Assembly (NCBI GenBank): GCA_963733065.1
Contig: CAVTBT010000005.1
Coordinates: 1-64,000 of the forward strand
Source: CAVTBT01 sp963733065
GTDB lineage: Bacteria; Actinomycetota; Thermoleophilia; Gaiellales; Gaiellaceae
Reading direction: 5' to 3'
Length of the DNA: 64,000 bases
The stretch's first letter is position 1. The number at the start of each line of letters is the position of its first letter. Shown piece by piece: positions 7,490 through 16,221 of the stretch. Both the position numbers and the translations under genes were made by a program. The notes beneath the pieces were generated by a model. That model saw nothing but the letters and a program-made list of their open reading frames with translations. It was not told the DNA's origin and ran no database searches.

Positions 7490-8374
7490 GTGGCCTCCGT
7501 TCTCGCCCTGCTCGCGGCGTTGTTGTTCGCCCTCGCGGCGACGCTGCAGCAGAAAGGAGCCCTGAACCTTCCGGAGATTTCGCTTCGGAGCCCCGCGTCG
7601 CTTGCGCGCCTGGCCGGTCAAAGGATGTGGCTCGTCGGCACTCTTGCGCTGCTCGCCGGCTACGTGTTCCAGGCGGCGGCGCTCGACCGCGGGCGACTCG
7701 TGATCATCCAGCCGTTGCTCGTCACCACGGTCGTCTTCGCGCTGCCGCTCGGATACTTCCTGACGCGACAGCACGTCGGGCGCCGCGAGGTGTTCGGAGC
7801 AGCGGTGATCGTGATGGGTCTGGCGCTCTTCGTGCTCTTCGGCGACCCGGCGGGTGGGCGCGAGAACGCGCCGAGCAGCGAGTGGGCGATTGCGATCGCC
7901 ATCCTGGCCGGCCTCTGCACCGTCCTGCTGATATTCGGGGGACGGGGAAGCCTGGTCCTGAAGGCCGCCGCGTACGGCACCGTCGCCGGCATCCTCTTCG
8001 GCCTCTCGGCGGCGCTGACGAAGCCCACCCTGGAGTACCTGCACGACGGAATCGACGAGCTGCTCTCCAACTGGGAGCCGTACGTGCTGGCGATCGCAGG
8101 CGTGCTCGGCTTCGTGCTGCAGCAGGTCTCGCTCGGCACCGGGCGCCTGGCGCCCTCGGTCGCCACGGTCTCGGTCGCGAACCCAGTCGTCGGCATCCTG
8201 CTCGGCATCATCCTGCTCGAGGAGCGGCTGAGCAGACCGGCCTGGCACGTCCTCGTCGCCTGTATCGGCCTCGCGTTGGCGCTCGTTGGCGCGGTTGTGA
8301 TCTCTCTCGTCCGCGAAACGGGCAACGAGCCCGAACGACCCGTCGCGGCGCCGGTCGACGCCACGACCGTCTAG
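7490..8374 (+). CDS. DMT-superfamily (EamA-like) transporter
   Basis: A 294-residue inner-membrane protein with about nine or ten hydrophobic helices and the paired half-repeat layout of drug/metabolite transporters. Conserved-looking pieces include ALDRGRLVIIQPLLV in the first half and LAPSVATVSVANPVVGILLGIILLEERL in the second, the latter typical of EamA and NIPA-like members. The substrate is unknown. The GTG start immediately precedes the first membrane helix. Confidence 0.85.
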   Translation: MASVLALLAALLFALAATLQQKGALNLPEISLRSPASLARLAGQRMWLVGTLALLAGYVFQAAALDRGRLVIIQPLLVTTVVFALPLGYFLTRQHVGRREVFGAAVIVMGLALFVLFGDPAGGRENAPSSEWAIAIAILAGLCTVLLIFGGRGSLVLKAAAYGTVAGILFGLSAALTKPTLEYLHDGIDELLSNWEPYVLAIAGVLGFVLQQVSLGTGRLAPSVATVSVANPVVGILLGIILLEERLSRPAWHVLVACIGLALALVGAVVISLVRETGNEPERPVAAPVDATTV

Positions 8375-8425
8375 AGGCCGGAAACCCGAACGCGTCCAGC
8401 CCCGGCGTCGCGTACAGTCCGGGGC

Positions 8426-8623
8426 GTGAAGGCTGTTTGGCAGGGCCGGATGGTGCAGACGGCGGCGAAGTACAGCGAGCACGCGCCTATGGCGGCGGTC
8501 TGCTGCAACGCCTGCCGCACCTGTGTGCAAACCAACGCGCTGAGCCTCGGCCTCGCCGCCGTCCTCGGAGTCGGGGCAGGCGTCACCCGGTTCGGGCGGC
8601 GCGTCTTCGCCAGACCTTCCTAG
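8426..8623 (+). CDS. Small Cys-rich putative membrane protein
   Basis: A 65-residue ORF with a CCNACRTC cluster (residues 26-33) followed by one hydrophobic helix (LGLAAVLGVGAGV) and a basic C-terminus. I do not recognise the family. The cysteine spacing suggests metal or redox binding. The GTG start has only a weak ribosome site, and a minus-strand ORF overlaps it, so it is tentative. Confidence 0.4.
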   Translation: MKAVWQGRMVQTAAKYSEHAPMAAVCCNACRTCVQTNALSLGLAAVLGVGAGVTRFGRRVFARPS

Positions 8624-8680
8624 TCGCTCGTCGCAGTTGCGAGCTCGCCACGGCCGCTTCGGCGATCCTGCTCCTCTAGA

Positions 8681-8717
8681 TCGCCGGGGAACACTGGTCG
8701 GGAGGGTCCCCCGGCGA
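8681..8717. terminator. Strong hairpin between convergent genes
   Basis: Perfect 9-base stem TCGCCGGGG (8681-8689) against CCCCGGCGA (8709-8717) with a 19-base loop and no T-tract. It sits between the small Cys-rich gene and the end of the minus-strand gene at 8757, so it could end transcription in both directions. Confidence 0.45.
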
Positions 8718-8756
8718 CCTACGTCGGCGCCTTCTTCAGCGCCTGGCCTCGTGAAG

Positions 8757-9034
8757 TCACGTTTCTACTCGCGCTCGACCGAAGGCGTACTTCGCGACTG
8801 CCCACGTGCCGATGGTCGCGAACATCGCGACGGCGATTCCAGACGGAATGGTCGTGCTGGTCGTCCCGGGGTCGCGGAGACGAAGTCCGGTCCCCACAGT
8901 GCGCTCACCGCAACGGCGATCCACATCGCTGTGATCGCGAGCGACGCCCACAGCTCCCTGACAAGGAAGATCGAGGCCCAGCCGCGCTCGTGAGCGGCTT
9001 GGCCGGTGGATGCGAAATGGTCGACATCCCACAC
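8757..9034 (-). pseudogene. Small two-helix membrane protein, frameshifted
   Basis: From a GTG at 9034 the frame reads VWDVDHFASTGQAAHERGWASI then a hydrophobic helix (ELWASLAITAMWIAVAVSAL). Near 8870, in a CCCCGGG run, the frame shifts and continues TTSTTIPSGIAVAMFATIGTWAVAKYAFG to the stop at 8757. The two halves together make a coherent protein of about 92 residues with two membrane segments. The function is unknown. The start is uncertain: AGGAAGGAG lies almost against the GTG. Confidence 0.55.
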
Positions 9035-9123
9035 CTCCTTCCTTGCCACGACGGTCGCACGTCCCTGACCCAGCGACATCCGGGAGAACCCCGATACCCG
9101 TTGCCGGCAAGCACGGAGCACAT

Positions 9124-9146
9124 GTTTTGGTTGACAAGACCAAAAC
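9124..9146. promoter_or_regulatory. Palindromic operator upstream of the NUDIX regulator
   Basis: Perfect 8-base arms GTTTTGGT (9124-9131) and ACCAAAAC (9139-9146) with a 7-base spacer, 20 bases before the regulator's ATG. The AT-rich arms stand out in this GC-rich sequence. A TTGACA (9131-9136) lies inside, so a bound protein would block a -35 element. Autoregulation by the adjacent NrtR-type protein is the simplest reading. Confidence 0.7.
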
Positions 9147-9166
9147 CATGCGCGAAGGTTAGAGTC

Positions 9167-9922
9167 ATGCCGACAAGAGCACGTACGGCGGATGTTCCCA
9201 CCGCGTACGACCCGGGCGCGTTCCCGGCGTTCGCCGTCACGGTCGACGTCGTCATCCTGACCATGGTCGAAGGCGTGCTCCACGCGCTGCTCGTGCGGCG
9301 GGGACAGGAGCCGTTCGAGGGCATGTGGGCGATTCCCGGTGGGTTCAAGCGTCCGGATGAGACGCTGGACGAGGCGGCCAGACGCGAGCTCTCCGAGGAG
9401 ACCGGTGTCGACGTTCCAAGCCTGCTGACCCAGTTCGGCGCCTACGGTGATCCCGAACGCGATCCGCGCATGAACGTTGTCACGGTCGGCTACCTCGCCG
9501 TGCTCCGCGACGTGGGAGCGATCGTGGCCGGAACGGACGCAGCGCACGCCGCACTCGTCCCGGCCGCTGACGTCCTCCAGGAGCGGATCGAGCTTGCGTT
9601 CGACCACCTGCGAATCGTCCGCGACGCGGTCGAGCGCGTCCGGGTCGAGCTCGAGGTGTCGGGGATCGCGACTGCCTTCGTCGGCACGACCTTCACCATG
9701 GCGGAGCTCCGCGCGGTGTACGAGGCGATGTGGGGCGTGCAGCTGGACGCCGCGAACTTCCGCCGCAGCCTCGTCGGCGAGGACGGCTGGGTGATCCCCA
9801 CCGGCCGCACCGCGCGACCCGGGCCTGGTGGCGGAAGGCCCGCCGAGCTCTTCCGGGCCGGGCGGGCCTGGCGGCACGGCACGCCCATCCAGCGGAACCG
9901 ACGGGAGGGAGTAACCGAATGA
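9167..9922 (+). CDS. NUDIX hydrolase fused to winged helix (NrtR-type regulator)
   Basis: A 251-residue protein. Residues 17-150 form a NUDIX domain with the NUDIX box GGFKRPDETLDEAARRELSEETG largely intact. Residues 160-235 form the winged-helix C-domain seen in NrtR regulators (FTMAELRAVYEAMWGVQLDAANFRRSLV). NrtR proteins sense ADP-ribose or related nucleotides and repress NAD metabolism or sugar operons. The target here is probably its own promoter and the coupled oxidoreductase gene, whose ATG overlaps its stop (ATGA at 9919-9922). Confidence 0.85.
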   Translation: MPTRARTADVPTAYDPGAFPAFAVTVDVVILTMVEGVLHALLVRRGQEPFEGMWAIPGGFKRPDETLDEAARRELSEETGVDVPSLLTQFGAYGDPERDPRMNVVTVGYLAVLRDVGAIVAGTDAAHAALVPAADVLQERIELAFDHLRIVRDAVERVRVELEVSGIATAFVGTTFTMAELRAVYEAMWGVQLDAANFRRSLVGEDGWVIPTGRTARPGPGGGRPAELFRAGRAWRHGTPIQRNRREGVTE

Positions 9923-10980
9923 GAGCAGTCGTCCACGACCGGTACGGACCTCCTGAGGTGTTGCGTGTTGCCGAGGTCGAGCGGCCCACGTTGCAGGAGG
10001 ACGAGGTGCTCGTCAGGGTTCACGCGTCGACCGTGACCCGCGGGGACGCGATGGGCGTACGCAGCGTCGAGTACCGATTCACCCGGCTCTTCTACGGCAT
10101 CCGTCGCCCTCGGCGGACGACGTTCGGGTCTGAGTTCGCAGGCCGCGTCGCGGAGGTCGGGGCAGCCGTCACGGAGCTCCGGGTCGGCGACGGGGTCTTC
10201 GGCGTTGCGAGAGGCGCAACCGCGGACTACGTGACCGTCAGCGAGAGCGGCGCCATCGCGCAGAAGCCGGCATCCCTGGCGTTCGACGAGGCGGCGGCCG
10301 TTCCCGACGGCTCGCTGCTCGCGCTCTCCTGTATGAAGCCGGCATTTCCGCTGCAGGGGAAGAGCGTCCTGGTCTACGGTGCCGCGGGCTCCGTCGGGAC
10401 GGCCGCGGTGCAGCTCCTCGCGCATCACTTCGAGGCCGAGGTGACGGCTGTGTGCGACACCAAGGATGTCGAGCTCGTGCGATCGCTCGGCGCGCGGAAC
10501 GTCCTCGATCGTCTGCGCGAGGACTTCACGAAGACCAGCGCGACGTACGACGTGATCTTCGACGCGGTCGGCAAGCACTCGTTCCGCCGCTGCCGTCACT
10601 CGCTGAAGCGCGGAGGGATCTACATCTCGATGGACCTGGGGTTCATGTACCACGTGCCACTTCTCGGCCTCGCGACGAAATTCGTCGGCAGCAAGCGTGG
10701 GACCCTCGGCCTCGGCCAGTACCGCAAGGAGGACCTCATCCTCGTCAGGGAGCTCGTCGACGCGGGCGCCTACCGGCCGGTGATCGACCGGACCTACGAG
10801 CTCGACGAGATCGTCGAGGCCACCCGCTACGTCGAGAGCGGCCAGAAGACGGGCAACGTCGTGGTCAGGATCAGCGAGCCCGCGCGCGGCGAGCGTCCCG
10901 AGCCCGCCGCGACGCAGGACGAGGACGTTCTCTCAGCCGGCCCCTCGCGGCGTTCTCCGGCGTCGCAACAACTCGACTAG
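9919..10980 (+). CDS. Zinc-independent quinone oxidoreductase-like (MDR family)
   Basis: A 353-residue medium-chain reductase. The N-terminal GroES-like domain (MRAVVHDRYGPPEVLRVAEVERP) is followed by a Rossmann domain with VLVYGAAGSVGTAAVQLL as the NADPH loop. The catalytic-zinc Cys/His set of alcohol dehydrogenases is missing, which fits quinone oxidoreductase or enoyl reductase activity. The last 30 residues are Pro/Arg-rich and may be an unstructured tail. It is translationally coupled to the NUDIX regulator, which probably controls it. Its stop overlaps the end of the convergent hydrolase gene by 4 bases. Confidence 0.88.
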   Translation: MRAVVHDRYGPPEVLRVAEVERPTLQEDEVLVRVHASTVTRGDAMGVRSVEYRFTRLFYGIRRPRRTTFGSEFAGRVAEVGAAVTELRVGDGVFGVARGATADYVTVSESGAIAQKPASLAFDEAAAVPDGSLLALSCMKPAFPLQGKSVLVYGAAGSVGTAAVQLLAHHFEAEVTAVCDTKDVELVRSLGARNVLDRLREDFTKTSATYDVIFDAVGKHSFRRCRHSLKRGGIYISMDLGFMYHVPLLGLATKFVGSKRGTLGLGQYRKEDLILVRELVDAGAYRPVIDRTYELDEIVEATRYVESGQKTGNVVVRISEPARGERPEPAATQDEDVLSAGPSRRSPASQQLD

Positions 10981-11891
10981 CTCGCGAGGTGCGTGCCGAA
11001 CCAGCCCGTCATCCTCCGGTAGGCGGCCGCCGCAGCCGCGGGGTCGTACCGCGCACTGGTCGGGTTGAAGAACGCGTGGTCGACGCCGGGGTAGGTGACG
11101 ATCTGATGCCGCAGGCCGGCCTTCCGCAGAGCGGCGCGGGCCGTGGTGCGGGTCGCGTTGACCCTCGAGTCGAACTCCGCGTACACCCCGAGCACCGCCG
11201 CCTTGGCGCCTGCGAGGTTCCCGTTGTCGGGGAACGGGCCGTAGAACGGGACGGCGGCCGCCACGCGAGGCTCCTTCGAGGTAAGCAGGAGCCAGGTCAT
11301 GCCGCCGCCGAAGCAGAACCCGGTGAGGCCGACCTTCTTCCCCGGGACACGGCGCCGCAGTTCCGTCACCCCCGCCTTCATGTCGGCCACGAATCGGGAC
11401 GGTGGGACTGCTCCGAGCGCCGCCATCGCTTCGAACTCGTCGCTGAACGACCTGGTACCGCCCTCCTCCGACAGCAGGTCGATCGCCAGCGCCGAGTAGC
11501 CGCTCGCTGCCAGGCGGCCCGCCACCATGCGGATCGAGTCGGTGAGCCCGCGGTTCTCGTGGATCACCAACACGCTCCCACGGGGACGGCGTGCCGCAGC
11601 CCAGGCGCCGATCAACCTCCGACCCTGCGGCCCGCGAAACGTGATCTCACGGGTCGGGAGGGCCGCCGCGTCGACCTGCGCCGCCTGCCGCCCTCCGGCC
11701 GATCCGGGAACACTTGCGACCCTCGTCAGCGCTTTCGCCTGCTCCGCCAGGGCGCCGGCCAGCAACGACGCCGCTGCCGCACCGCCCAGCCCGAGCAGGC
11801 CCAGGCGCCGCAACGCCTCGCGCCGGGACACCAGTCCGTCGGCGTGGTCCTCCGCGACCTCCTCCGCCAGATACCGCTGAAACTCCGTCAC
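10977..11891 (-). CDS. Dienelactone hydrolase family protein with Tat-like signal
   Basis: A 304-residue alpha/beta hydrolase. The N-terminus carries SRREALRRLGLLGLGG (22-37), a twin-arginine-type signal, so export in folded form is likely. The dienelactone hydrolase features are Glu112 in IHENRG, nucleophile Cys193 in GFCFGGG, Asp241 in AEFDSRV and His272 in DHAFFNP. The usual substrates are lactones or esters. The gene following it in the divergent cluster (DUF3500) also looks Tat-exported. Confidence 0.88.
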   Translation of the reverse strand: MTEFQRYLAEEVAEDHADGLVSRREALRRLGLLGLGGAAAASLLAGALAEQAKALTRVASVPGSAGGRQAAQVDAAALPTREITFRGPQGRRLIGAWAAARRPRGSVLVIHENRGLTDSIRMVAGRLAASGYSALAIDLLSEEGGTRSFSDEFEAMAALGAVPPSRFVADMKAGVTELRRRVPGKKVGLTGFCFGGGMTWLLLTSKEPRVAAAVPFYGPFPDNGNLAGAKAAVLGVYAEFDSRVNATRTTARAALRKAGLRHQIVTYPGVDHAFFNPTSARYDPAAAAAAYRRMTGWFGTHLAS

Positions 11892-11926
11892 GACCCGAAC
11901 CTCCTCCGACTGTCGTCGCGATCGCC

Positions 11927-12970
11927 CTACAGCAGGTGGCGTCCGAAATCGCGCTCGAAGTCGCGCCAGACGCTGTGGATGTGTGTGCCGCTGTTGCGTG
12001 AGTTGTCGAACTCGAGCACAAAGGTCGGGCCTTGCAGCCGGTAGTACTGGGGCTCACCGGGGCGAGTGCTGCCCGCCCAGCCGAAGCGCGTGCGGGCGAG
12101 GCCCGCCCGCTCGACCCGCGCGAGCGCATCGCGCGCCATCGCCGGCGGGTGGTTCGCCAGGTAGACGCGGACGATCTCGTGCACCCGTCTCTGCGCCGCG
12201 GACGGCAGATCACCCGTGAGGATCCCCACCCGGTCGAGGGGCCGCACCCGTGGTGCGTTCTGCGTGAGGTGGTCGGTCAGCGATTCCGACGAGAACACCG
12301 CCTGCCGCCGCAGCCGGCCGTCGAGCAGGAGCACGATCTCCCGGGCCGCGTCCTCCTCACGCGGCATCGTCCGGTAGCCCCGCCGGACCGTGCGGTACGC
12401 GCTCCCGGCGCGGGTCGGCCACGCGCCGAGGAAGAACGGCTCGGCCACGAGAGTCCCGCCGACGACCGTGAAATGGCGGGAGAGATGGTGCCCTTCGAGG
12501 CGCCAGCCCCACGCCCGGGCGCCCGGCGTGCCAAAGACCGAGACGTAGTAGAGGTCGGGGTCGAAGGAGTCGGTGGCACCGGCGGCCATGCGCTGCAGCA
12601 CGGCCTGGAGCGCCATGATGTCGAGCGCCTTGCGGTAGCCGGCGGCGGAGCTGCTCGTGCGCAACAGGGCGAGCGCGAGCCTACGCTGCTCGGCCGACAC
12701 GTCGCCCAGCGGAAGGCCGTTCCGCGGCACCGAGGCAGGGACGGTCCAGTGCCAGCGCGTGCGCTCGCTGCCGGCGAACGGGAACGACGCCCGGCGACGG
12801 AGCGCGGGCGACAGCGACGCGAGGAACGCGCTCGCCGCGGCCTCGACTGCCGCCGGCGGTGTCGCGGCTCGTACGGGGCGAACGCCGAGCGCGAGCCCGG
12901 CGGCGGCAGCACCGGCGAATTGCAGCGCGGCGGTCCGTGTCAGTCGCCGTTCGAGGTGGTCGTCGTTCAC
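11927..12970 (-). CDS. DUF3500 family exported protein
   Basis: A 347-residue protein with an N-terminal RRLTRTAALQFAGAAAAGLALG export signal (Tat-like). The body shows DUF3500 hallmarks: WGWRLEGHHLSRHFTVVGG, and near the C-terminus PTFVLEFDNSRNSGTHIHSVWRDFERDFG. The biochemical role of the family is unknown. The GTG at 12970 is chosen because GGAGG lies six bases upstream. It precedes the dienelactone hydrolase on the same strand by 35 bases, so the two are probably co-transcribed. Confidence 0.85.
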   Translation of the reverse strand: MNDDHLERRLTRTAALQFAGAAAAGLALGVRPVRAATPPAAVEAAASAFLASLSPALRRRASFPFAGSERTRWHWTVPASVPRNGLPLGDVSAEQRRLALALLRTSSSAAGYRKALDIMALQAVLQRMAAGATDSFDPDLYYVSVFGTPGARAWGWRLEGHHLSRHFTVVGGTLVAEPFFLGAWPTRAGSAYRTVRRGYRTMPREEDAAREIVLLLDGRLRRQAVFSSESLTDHLTQNAPRVRPLDRVGILTGDLPSAAQRRVHEIVRVYLANHPPAMARDALARVERAGLARTRFGWAGSTRPGEPQYYRLQGPTFVLEFDNSRNSGTHIHSVWRDFERDFGRHLL

Positions 12971-13080
12971 GTCGGAACCTCCTTCGAAGCTGACAGGCCT
13001 TCCCCGGAAGGATGCCTCATCGCCGAGAAACCGCTGCGCAGCGCGTCCCACGACGAAGCCGGCAGGTGAGCTGAAGGGTT

Positions 13081-13098
13081 TGGCGAGAGAGCTCGCCA
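13081..13098. promoter_or_regulatory. Palindrome upstream of the secreted Ig-like gene
   Basis: Perfect 7-base arms TGGCGAG and CTCGCCA with a 4-base spacer, 53 bases before the ATG at 13151 and in the divergent gap with DUF3500. It could be a protein-binding site or a leader hairpin. Confidence 0.35.
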
Positions 13099-13150
13099 GG
13101 CAAGGCACCGTCGTCGAAACCGTTGATTCTGCGGCAGGGGGTACGAACGA

Positions 13151-13978
13151 ATGCGTGGCACGCTCGGACGCTTGTCGATACTGCCGGTCGTCACCGCCGT
13201 CTGCGTGTCCGCGGCCGTGGTGATCGGCTTCGCCTCGCGCGGCGAGGCCGCCGCTCAAACCGCGCCCGCAAACACGGCGCCGCCGGTGATCAGCGGACAA
13301 CCGGCCCTCAACGAGATCCTGGTCGCCACCACCGGCGCGTGGACCGGCACCGAGCCGATCACGTACACCTACGCCTGGCAGCGCTGCAGCGAGACCGGCG
13401 CCAACTGCGCGGCTGTGGCCGGCGCCACCGCACGGACGTACGGGCTCTCGAGCGCGGACGTGGGCTCGACGATCCGTGTCGTCGTCACCGCCACCAACCT
13501 CGACGGCAACGCCGGCTCGACGTCGGTGCCGACCGCGATCGTGCAAGGGAACAACCAGCCGGGCACCGGCTGCCCACCCGTCCAGCAGGCCGGGCCGATC
13601 GATGCCGCCGACATCACCTCGCCGGCGCGTCTGCTCGTCGACCGGCAAACGATCACACCGCGCCCCGTGACGCGGAACACGCAGGTGATCCGGCTCCGCT
13701 TCCACGTCGTCGCCTGCGACGGCCGGGAGATCCGCGGCGCGCTCGTCTACGCGACCCCCACCCCCTACCAGCAGTTCGACGACACCGAGAGCACCACCGA
13801 CGCAGACGGCTGGGCCGAGCTCACCATGCGCCGGTTGCGCTTCTTCCCGGCCAGCGGCCGGCAGCAGCTGCTCGTCGTCTTCGTACGGGCTCGCAAGCCC
13901 GGTCGCGGAACCGAGGAGCTGCTCGGCGGCATCTCCTCGCGCCGGCTCGTCTCCTTCCCCGTCCGTCTTGGCGGCTAG
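13151..13978 (+). CDS. Secreted protein with one Ig-like repeat
   Basis: A 275-residue protein with a signal peptide (LSILPVVTAVCVSAAVVIGFASRGEAAA). Residues 43-130 form one Ig-like unit with the pattern PPVISGQPALNEILVATTGAWTG, TYAWQRCSETGANC and TYGLSSADVGSTIRVVVTATN. This unit is repeated many times in secreted proteins of Thermoleophilia. The C-terminal half (150-275) looks like a beta-rich carrier domain with a Cys pair. It is likely surface or extracellular; no enzymatic motif is seen. Its stop overlaps the end of the convergent gene. Confidence 0.78.
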   Translation: MRGTLGRLSILPVVTAVCVSAAVVIGFASRGEAAAQTAPANTAPPVISGQPALNEILVATTGAWTGTEPITYTYAWQRCSETGANCAAVAGATARTYGLSSADVGSTIRVVVTATNLDGNAGSTSVPTAIVQGNNQPGTGCPPVQQAGPIDAADITSPARLLVDRQTITPRPVTRNTQVIRLRFHVVACDGREIRGALVYATPTPYQQFDDTESTTDADGWAELTMRRLRFFPASGRQQLLVVFVRARKPGRGTEELLGGISSRRLVSFPVRLGG

Positions 13979-16047
13979 CGCCGAGGCTCGCTTGGCTGTC
14001 TGACCGACTGGTCCGGCACACCGTCCACCGCCGGCGACCCCGCGGGCGGCTCGGCAACGGCGTTCGGCGCCCCCTGGAGCTCACGCCGCCACCCCGCGAG
14101 GATGCCGTGCACGCTCGCGGCGCCGAGGATTGGCCCGGTGGGTAGCTCGAGGCGCGACGGATAGAGGATGAACGGGCGGGTCTGGAAGCCGCCGATGCCG
14201 CCGTGGAACGAGATCAGCTCCTCGAAGGCGCAGCCCTCGTCGCGCTCCGGGTCGTAGAAGCTCCCGACCATGATGTCGGCGACGTGCTCGAAGCCGTCGG
14301 TTCGCAGCAGGTGCGCCGGCGCATGCGGAGAGAACGTCGCCAGCGGGTCGTCGCCCTCGACGCGGCCGTCGGCGAGGTAGTGGACGCCGCTGCCACCGAG
14401 CGCGACCGGCCCGTGCTGCGACGAGCGCACCAGCAGCCACCCCACGTGAGGATGGGCCCGAAGCGCGGGAATCAACTGCGGATGACGGTCCTGGATCTCC
14501 TCCAGCGTCAGCCGTCGCCGCTCCTCCATCAGGTAGATCGAGGCCGAGGTTGCCCGAGCCGAGCACGACGACGTCGCGGTCGGAGACGTCGTTCTTGGCT
14601 TCTTGGTCTTCGTGCCGGTGGCCTCGCCGACGGCATGGCCGACCATCGAGCTCTGCTCGTCGCCGCCGGCGATCCCGGCCACATCGCCCCGCGAGACCGA
14701 GCGCTCGACGAGCTCGTCGAGGCCGTAGCCGTTGCGCTGCTTGAAGGTCGCGCCCTGCGTCTGCCCGTGGTCGGAGAGCACGACGATCTCGTACGGCCGG
14801 GGGGCGTAGCGGCGCGCCCGCTCGATGTCCGCGAACTTGCCGTCGAGCTTGCGCAGCGCCTCCAGCGTGTCCGCGCGCTCCAGCCCGGAGTGGTGCGCGA
14901 CCTCGTCGTAGCTCGAGAACGTCGCGTACACCGCCGGTCGTCCGCGCATCATGTCGGTGAGCACGCCCGACACGATCAGGTCGCGCACGAACACGCAGAG
15001 CGCCCCTCGCATCAACGGGTAGATGCCGCCGCGGTGGCCGCGCGGATGCACGTCGCGGCGGATGGCCCGCAGGGCGGCCGTCCACTCGAGGAGGACCTCC
15101 CATGCGAAGAGGACGAGCGTGCGTGTGACGTTGTCGCCGTTGGCGAGAAAGGCCCGATAGCCGGGGTTGGACTTCTTCTCCGCCTCCATCCGGCTGACGG
15201 TGAGGATCACCTCGTCCGCTTCGCCCGAGAGCAGGTTGCCGCGGCTGGCGCCGCCGTCGGTGAGGAGGCCGATGCCGGTCGAGCGACGCCGCTCGATCTC
15301 CGCGCAATCGGGTGGAGCCGAGCACGTCATCAGCGTCGCCGTCTCCTTTTCCACCCAGCGGAAGGCCGAGATGTCCTCATTGGATCCCAGCAGGATCCCT
15401 GCCTGGCTCGCGCCGGTCTGCGAGGAGAGATCGGTCTCCCACTCCGCCAGGCGATGCGAGTTGTCGCCGAGCCAGCGAGCCATGGTCGGCGCGTTGCCGT
15501 CGCGCATCGCGCGGCGTAGCACCGGCAGTGCGAGCCCGTCGATCTCGAGGAACACGATCCCCGGGACGTCGGTCGAGGCGATGATGCCCTGCCGACGCGC
15601 GATCCGATGCGCAATGCGGATCGAGGACATGTCGTCGGAGCCGAGGACGACCGCGAGCACGACGCTCACGGCAGCGACCACGAGCGCCGCGAGCAGCGCC
15701 CAGCCGAAGTTGTCGACCCGGAGCACCTCCTCGAACACGTCGGCCGCGATGACGAGGATGAGGGCGTCCGCGATCAACACGAGCAGGAAGCCGAGCACGA
15801 GCGTCAGCGGCAGCCGGAGCGCCGCGAGCGCGGGCGGAATGATCGCGTTCAGCACCGCCACGAGCGCCGCGATCAACAGCGCACCCCAGAAGTCGTCGAT
15901 GTGGACGCCGGGCAGGATCCCAGCGGCCACCATCAGCGCGACGCCCGTCCCCAGCCATGAGACGACGAGCGGGTACAGCCGCAGGCGGGGGAGCTCGGGC
16001 TTCCAGGCCGTGGAGTGGCCGTAGGTCGGCTCGGACTGGCTGGACAT
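13975..16047 (-). CDS. Holin-like membrane domain fused to type I phosphodiesterase
   Basis: A 690-residue protein. Residues 22-155 form four membrane helices of the phage-holin/DUF type. Residues 180-650 form an alkaline-phosphatase-like phosphodiesterase domain: FLEIDGLALPVLRRAM with the first metal Asp, QTGASQAGILLG with the nucleophile region, SSYDEVAHHSG and VVLSDHGQTQG with metal His/Asp. Between about 14540 and 14605 the frame is locally shifted by two compensating indels; the alternative frame there reads KNDVSDRDVVVLGSGNLG, which fits the family better. Similar fusions are common in actinobacteria; the substrate is unknown. Confidence 0.85.
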   Translation of the reverse strand: MSSQSEPTYGHSTAWKPELPRLRLYPLVVSWLGTGVALMVAAGILPGVHIDDFWGALLIAALVAVLNAIIPPALAALRLPLTLVLGFLLVLIADALILVIAADVFEEVLRVDNFGWALLAALVVAAVSVVLAVVLGSDDMSSIRIAHRIARRQGIIASTDVPGIVFLEIDGLALPVLRRAMRDGNAPTMARWLGDNSHRLAEWETDLSSQTGASQAGILLGSNEDISAFRWVEKETATLMTCSAPPDCAEIERRRSTGIGLLTDGGASRGNLLSGEADEVILTVSRMEAEKKSNPGYRAFLANGDNVTRTLVLFAWEVLLEWTAALRAIRRDVHPRGHRGGIYPLMRGALCVFVRDLIVSGVLTDMMRGRPAVYATFSSYDEVAHHSGLERADTLEALRKLDGKFADIERARRYAPRPYEIVVLSDHGQTQGATFKQRNGYGLDELVERSVSRGDVAGIAGGDEQSSMVGHAVGEATGTKTKKPRTTSPTATSSCSARATSASIYLMEERRRLTLEEIQDRHPQLIPALRAHPHVGWLLVRSSQHGPVALGGSGVHYLADGRVEGDDPLATFSPHAPAHLLRTDGFEHVADIMVGSFYDPERDEGCAFEELISFHGGIGGFQTRPFILYPSRLELPTGPILGAASVHGILAGWRRELQGAPNAVAEPPAGSPAVDGVPDQSVRQPSEPRR

Positions 16048-16221
16048 CAGGTTCTCCCTCTCATCCGTCGGGTGTGCTCCGAACAGCCGCGTTCACCGGC
16101 GCGCTACGCCGTCTGCCTGGCCATCTTGCCCTTCGCGTCGGCGTAGGCCGTGTGACGAGGAGCTTCCCCCGCTCAGGGCGAAGACTAGAACGAGGAGCAC
16201 GATCGCGAAACAAGGACCCCT

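Noticed and set aside
6449..8530. 693-residue minus-strand ORF
   Set aside because: Low-complexity Arg/Asp/Gln composition complementary to the EamA transporter; typical of a high-GC antisense frame.
11698..11730. A tenth copy of the junction repeat (GGGAACACTTGCG)
   Set aside because: It lies inside the hydrolase coding sequence and matches only part of the core, so chance is sufficient.
12971..13150. Cyclic-di-AMP type riboswitch before the secreted protein
   Set aside because: The leader has hairpins but no match to the conserved core that I could identify.
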